Below are positions 63,301 to 64,000 of a DNA stretch of 64,000 bases, in pieces. Each line of letters starts with the position of its first letter. Within the stretch, counting starts at the first letter, position 1. The notes under the pieces were generated by a model, which was not told the origin of the DNA, did not search any database, and was given only the letters and a program-made list of their open reading frames with translations. The translations under genes were made by a program, and so were the position numbers. Where the stretch lies: positions 1-64,000 of the forward strand of contig JAKASX010000006.1 in NCBI GenBank assembly GCA_021818865.1. The letters run 5' to 3'. The stretch is from Acidobacteriota bacterium (GTDB lineage Bacteria > Acidobacteriota > Terriglobia > Acidiferrales > UBA7541).

Positions 63301-64000
63301 CTATTCGCCGTGGACGGGAATTTCGAACCGGCGAACGTTGAACCCGCCGATGTAAAGCAGAAATCCGCGGCGAGTCCCCGTACCGAACTGGTCGGCAGGA
63401 ACGCGAGCGGTAAGCGTGCGGCGCTCGCCGGGCAGGAGCGTGACGTAGTTATCGCTCCAGAGAATTGGGACGGCGTCCATGCCGTCGCTTGCGCGGGCCA
63501 GGCGCAGGCGAATGAAAAAGGCGAGATGCGAAGTGGGGTTGTGGAGCGTTACGCGGACGACGCGATTGCGGCCGAGGCGGCGTTCGCTCGCGTACGCGAA
63601 CAGTTTTGCCGTGGGTAGGCTTTCGAGGCCCGTGAGATCGGCGTAGGACGTAGCGGGCGTCAGGTAGTAGTGGGCCTTGGCGGAATTCCAGGCGTCGGGC
63701 TGAGTGGAAAGCCAGTAGAAATTGCGGCTGACGATGCGGCCGAAACGATCGCGCAAAATCAGGTCGAGAAAATAGGTGCGGGAAAGATTCGCCGGCGTGG
63801 GCACCGTGAGAACACGGCGGACGGCGTCGGGAGCGAGCGCCAAAAAGGCGCGATGGCGCCAAAGAGGCTTGAGATCGAGATTGTAAAGAGCGGCTTCGGC
63901 TTCGAGACGGCCTGAGGGGCGGCGCAAGCGGCTCGAAGCGTAGATTCCGGCGTTGGCGTAGTCGTACAAAATGTGGAGCGGTTCATTGGCTTTTTTCACT
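63301..64000 (-). CDS. C-terminal part of a GH2 exo-beta-D-glucosaminidase-type glycosidase (partial)
   Basis: The frame is open to the window end, and the visible 233 codons are the C-terminal portion. KKANEPLHILYDY at the edge and an Ig-like beta-sandwich (NLDLKPLWRHRAF..., PTPANLSRTYFLDLILRD) match the C-terminal Ig-fold domain of GH2 exo-beta-D-glucosaminidases (CsxA type). These cleave terminal GlcN from chitosan-derived oligosaccharides; relatives act on mannosides. The catalytic domain and any signal peptide lie outside the window, so the substrate is inferred from family context only. Confidence 0.7.
   Translation of the reverse strand, partial: VKKANEPLHILYDYANAGIYASSRLRRPSGRLEAEAALYNLDLKPLWRHRAFLALAPDAVRRVLTVPTPANLSRTYFLDLILRDRFGRIVSRNFYWLSTQPDAWNSAKAHYYLTPATSYADLTGLESLPTAKLFAYASERRLGRNRVVRVTLHNPTSHLAFFIRLRLARASDGMDAVPILWSDNYVTLLPGERRTLTARVPADQFGTGTRRGFLLYIGGFNVRRFEIPVHGE

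Noticed and set aside
1-64000. CRISPR array, tRNA, rRNA or complete IS element
   Set aside because: No regularly spaced repeats, no cloverleaf-like segment and no transposase-type product was seen in the gaps or main frames.

Overview
The window is GC-rich, densely coded DNA of a Gram-negative bacterium, most likely an acidobacterium (Acidobacteriota, Terriglobia-like). This is inferred from several features seen together. There is an inner-core LPS and Kdo gene set, and an orphan FtsX/MacB-type permease of the acidobacterial ADOP kind paired with a PadR regulator. There are also two large Ser/Thr kinases with PD40/TolB-like propellers, a sortilin/BNR propeller protein, an M61 peptidase, and palindromic interspersed repeats like those common in that phylum. 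No tRNA, rRNA, CRISPR array, integrase or intact insertion sequence was seen.

Layout. 1-5.4 kb (minus strand): purine genes (start of a class II glutamine amidotransferase, purS, an adenosine-deaminase family gene), an amino-acid permease, a MITE-like repeat and a PcrA/UvrD helicase with a recognisable promoter. 6.2-13.2 kb (plus): a tightly overlapping LPS inner-core operon waaA-lpxK-waaF-gmhB-rfaE1-rfaE2-waaC plus an ICMT-like methyltransferase. 13.2-23.4 kb: small conserved genes, then a minus-strand series valS-birA-coaX-unknown-rlmD-comEC. 23.5-25.8 kb: gnd and an outer-membrane protein. 25.9-30.3 kb: a two-gene molybdoenzyme system in which a four-cluster ferredoxin is fused to an NrfD membrane anchor and the catalytic subunit has no Tat signal.

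30.4-42.4 kb is a carbon-storage block. glgX, glgP, xfp, ackA and a serine/threonine dehydratase run on the minus strand, with pgm divergent. Together they could take glycogen to glucose-1-phosphate, glucose-6-phosphate, then by phosphoketolase to acetyl-phosphate and by acetate kinase to acetate plus ATP. A MarR-GNAT fusion gene with a palindromic operator lies at the end. 42.4-46.7 kb: a zinc alcohol dehydrogenase, a two-gene ergothioneine operon (egtB-egtD) and a CYCXC-motif protein.

46.9-64 kb is typical acidobacterial accessory content: the BNR propeller protein, the ADOP/PadR pair, an M61 peptidase, two tandem Pkn-type kinases joined by a tiny ORF, a truncated TMEM175-type channel remnant, a Tat-type lipoprotein candidate and the C-terminal part of a GH2 glycosidase running off the end.

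The points most worth a second look are: a dehydratase whose conserved N-terminus can only be read from an AUC codon behind a perfect Shine-Dalgarno; palindromic repeat sequence carried in frame inside a kinase domain; the Tat-less molybdoenzyme with its ferredoxin-NrfD fusion; the glycogen/phosphoketolase/acetate cluster; and dyad-symmetric operator candidates in the uvrD, marR and molybdoenzyme promoters.
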